Assembly: GCA_016186525.1 (NCBI GenBank)
Contig: JACPLM010000028.1
Span: 1 to 20,763, forward strand
Source of the DNA: Candidatus Nealsoniibacteriota bacterium
Lineage (GTDB): Bacteria; Patescibacteriota; Minisyncoccia; Minisyncoccales; MHMH01
DNA length: 20,763 nucleotides
Direction of reading: 5' to 3'
Positions 19,078-20,763 of the stretch are shown here, piece by piece (positions within the stretch are counted from its first letter, which is position 1; each line of letters begins with the position of its first letter). Below the pieces are notes generated by a model. It was given only the letters and a program-made list of their open reading frames with translations. It was not told where the DNA came from and did not search any database. Both the position numbers and the translations under genes were made by a program.

Positions 19078-20763
19078 ATGAAAAAAGAAGACGCCACTAA
19101 AAGGCAAAAACAGGTTTTAAAAATCATTTATAACAGCTTAATTAACGCCGGTTTTCCGCCGTCTTTCAGCGAGCTCAAAGAAAAATTAAAAATTTCCTCC
19201 AACCAGTCTCTTTTGGATCTTTTTTCAATTTTAGAAAGAAAAAGCTTAATCAGGCGTGAGGAGGGTTCTGCCCGTGGCATTAAAGTTCTCAAAGCTGGGT
19301 ATAAAGCCATTAATGCTTCGCCTCTGGCTCCGATAGTCGGCGCCACGTCAGCCGGCAGTTTCACCGAAGCCATAGAAGAAATTGATGCCTGGGTTCCTTT
19401 GTCAAAAGATACGGAAGTTATCTCCGAAGATGTTATAATTACTAAAGTGATAGGGGACTCAATGATAGGGGCCGGAATAAACGACGGGGATTTAGTCCTA
19501 TTTAAAAAGACAAACGATTTTATTTCGGGCGACATTGTCCTGGCCCAAACACCCGACGGCACAACGGTAAAGCGTTTCATCTCCCAAAATAAACCTCCCT
19601 ACAAATTTTTAAAGCCGGAAAATCCAAAATATAAACCAATTACTTTTACCGCCGAAACAGAGTTAATCGGCAAGAAAAAAGAGTTAGGACAATTTTTCAC
19701 TAAAAAATCAGACTATATTTTTCAGAGGTTAGAGAAATATATTAAAGGAAAGAATGTCGTTGATCCTTTTGCCGGAGAGGGAGATTTGTTAATCTGGGCG
19801 AAACAAAAAGGAGCAAAAACCGTAAAAGGCGTCGATGTTGACGAGAGATATGCCCAGAAGAAAGATATATCTCATGGCGATAGTATAAAAAATCCTTTGC
19901 AATATCAGTTCGTTTTAACTAATCCGCCATATCTTAACATAAATAAGGCTAGTGAAGAAATAAAAAAACGATATTTTGTTGATTCAGGATTCGAGGATTT
20001 GTATCAGCTTTCTCTCCGCACTATTATGGATAGCGACGAGGGTATTGTTATTGTTCCGATAAATTTTCTATCAGCTGAAAATTCAAGGAAGATTAGAGGC
20101 ATATTTTTTAATAAATTCGAAATCGTAGAGATGAATTATTTTACTTGTCAGGTTTTTCCAGATACGACATACAACGTTATAGCGTTTTATTACAGAAAGA
20201 AAAATAATCCGTTAGATACGAAATTTACCATAAAAACTCACATATACCCGCAAAACAAGAAAATAGATATTGAATTAAAGAAAGAGTTCGGCTGGACTAT
20301 AAATGGCTCATTCCTTAAAATTATTAAGAGCCAGAAGAATGAACTGGGGATATATAGATTAACAGAGGAAGACGTTAAAAAAAATCACGGGCACATGGAG
20401 GTACCGGCCACGTATAACCATGTAAAAAATAAAATTCCCATAACCGTATCGAAAAATTTATATGATTTAATAAAATCTAATATTATTTTATTAAAGGCTA
20501 TTGATAGCGGGACGGAAGAAGGTAAAATCAGTTTAGAAAATATAAGAAAATATGGGGTTGACTGCCTTGTCAGCAAAGAATCGTCAAGGCACATGATATA
20601 TTTTATTTTTGAGAATAAAGTATCTATTCCGGAGCAAGAAAAAATTATAGATATCTTTAACAGTGAAATAAATAGAATGAGAGACGAATATTCATCTTTA
20701 TTTTTGACTAATTACCGCGATAATGGCAGAAAGAGAATATCCTTTGACTTCACCTATAAATTT
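19078..20763 (+). CDS. LexA repressor fused to N6-adenine DNA methyltransferase (3' end beyond window)
   Basis: One uninterrupted frame gives 562 residues and runs off the window. Residues 1-75 are a LexA winged helix (KRQKQVLKIIYNSL, FPPSFSELKEKL, EGSARGIKVL). Residues 80-199 are the S24 self-cleavage domain, with Ala92-Gly93 as the cleavage pair, Ser128 in GDSM and Lys165 in TTVKRF. The Ser-Lys spacing of 37 equals that of E. coli LexA (119/156). The LexA part stops at ELIGK, lacking the usual final VVGVIR strand. The methyltransferase follows at once: LGQFFT (203-208), DPFAGEG (motif I, 229-235), acidic Asp253/255, and catalytic NPPY (motif IV, 282-285), then a probable target-recognition region. 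The product should methylate adenine in DNA under SOS-type control. A recent fusion or an assembly join are the alternatives. Confidence 0.85.
   Translation, partial: MKKEDATKRQKQVLKIIYNSLINAGFPPSFSELKEKLKISSNQSLLDLFSILERKSLIRREEGSARGIKVLKAGYKAINASPLAPIVGATSAGSFTEAIEEIDAWVPLSKDTEVISEDVIITKVIGDSMIGAGINDGDLVLFKKTNDFISGDIVLAQTPDGTTVKRFISQNKPPYKFLKPENPKYKPITFTAETELIGKKKELGQFFTKKSDYIFQRLEKYIKGKNVVDPFAGEGDLLIWAKQKGAKTVKGVDVDERYAQKKDISHGDSIKNPLQYQFVLTNPPYLNINKASEEIKKRYFVDSGFEDLYQLSLRTIMDSDEGIVIVPINFLSAENSRKIRGIFFNKFEIVEMNYFTCQVFPDTTYNVIAFYYRKKNNPLDTKFTIKTHIYPQNKKIDIELKKEFGWTINGSFLKIIKSQKNELGIYRLTEEDVKKNHGHMEVPATYNHVKNKIPITVSKNLYDLIKSNIILLKAIDSGTEEGKISLENIRKYGVDCLVSKESSRHMIYFIFENKVSIPEQEKIIDIFNSEINRMRDEYSSLFLTNYRDNGRKRISFDFTYKF

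Noticed and set aside
19128..19580. Minus-strand ORF of 150 codons opposite the LexA part
   Set aside because: The plus strand encodes all LexA motifs in frame; the antisense frame has none.
1..20763. CRISPR array, tRNA genes, insertion sequences, attachment sites
   Set aside because: No regularly spaced repeats, no tRNA T-loop/acceptor pairs, and no transposase or integrase motifs were seen on either strand.

Overview
The window looks like a chromosomal segment of a Candidate Phyla Radiation (Patescibacteria) bacterium, probably a Parcubacteria-type lineage. This rests on the AT-leaning, densely packed genes, the DUF5667 surface protein, the small single-helix proteins wedged between genes, and the near absence of Shine-Dalgarno sequences. 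A ribosomal protein L9 gene is present; from memory, some other CPR groups (such as Microgenomates) lack it. The placement is an inference.

Layout: (1) 1-3410, a membrane-anchored extracellular protein, a soluble PAS histidine kinase, and the ATPase and permease of a Zn/Mn-type ABC transporter. (2) 3453-5453, a large secreted DUF5667 protein and a 49-residue membrane protein. (3) 5454-6027, a gene-free stretch holding two successive promoter-structure-terminator units, interpreted as two small RNAs whose loops are complementary. (4) 6028-9636, a small coiled-coil membrane protein, an S41 protease, rplI and pyrG; rpmA is convergent on the minus strand. (5) 9896-11617, a tiny membrane protein, a geranylgeranyl-reductase-like flavoprotein and uppS (isoprenoid/lipid carrier theme). 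(6) 11687-19014, a copper/thiol cluster: a two-helix membrane protein, DUF1573, a CcdA-like thiol transporter, a Cys-rich membrane protein, a His-rich/cupredoxin protein, an ATP-cone/Mrr-like nuclease and a CPx copper ATPase. (7) 19021 to the end, one open frame encoding a complete-looking LexA repressor (winged helix, Ala-Gly cleavage site, Ser-Lys dyad) joined without a linker to an N6-adenine DNA methyltransferase. It runs off the window.

The LexA-methyltransferase fusion is the most striking feature. Its promoter carries a perfect inverted repeat in the -35/-10 spacer, and the transcript should be almost leaderless. I infer a DNA-damage-controlled methyltransferase: auto-repressed in normal growth and cleaved or de-repressed when RecA is activated. 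Several other promoters (for the S41 protease, rplI, rpmA and the 479-residue membrane protein) also place the transcription start 0-4 bases from the start codon, so leaderless translation seems common here.
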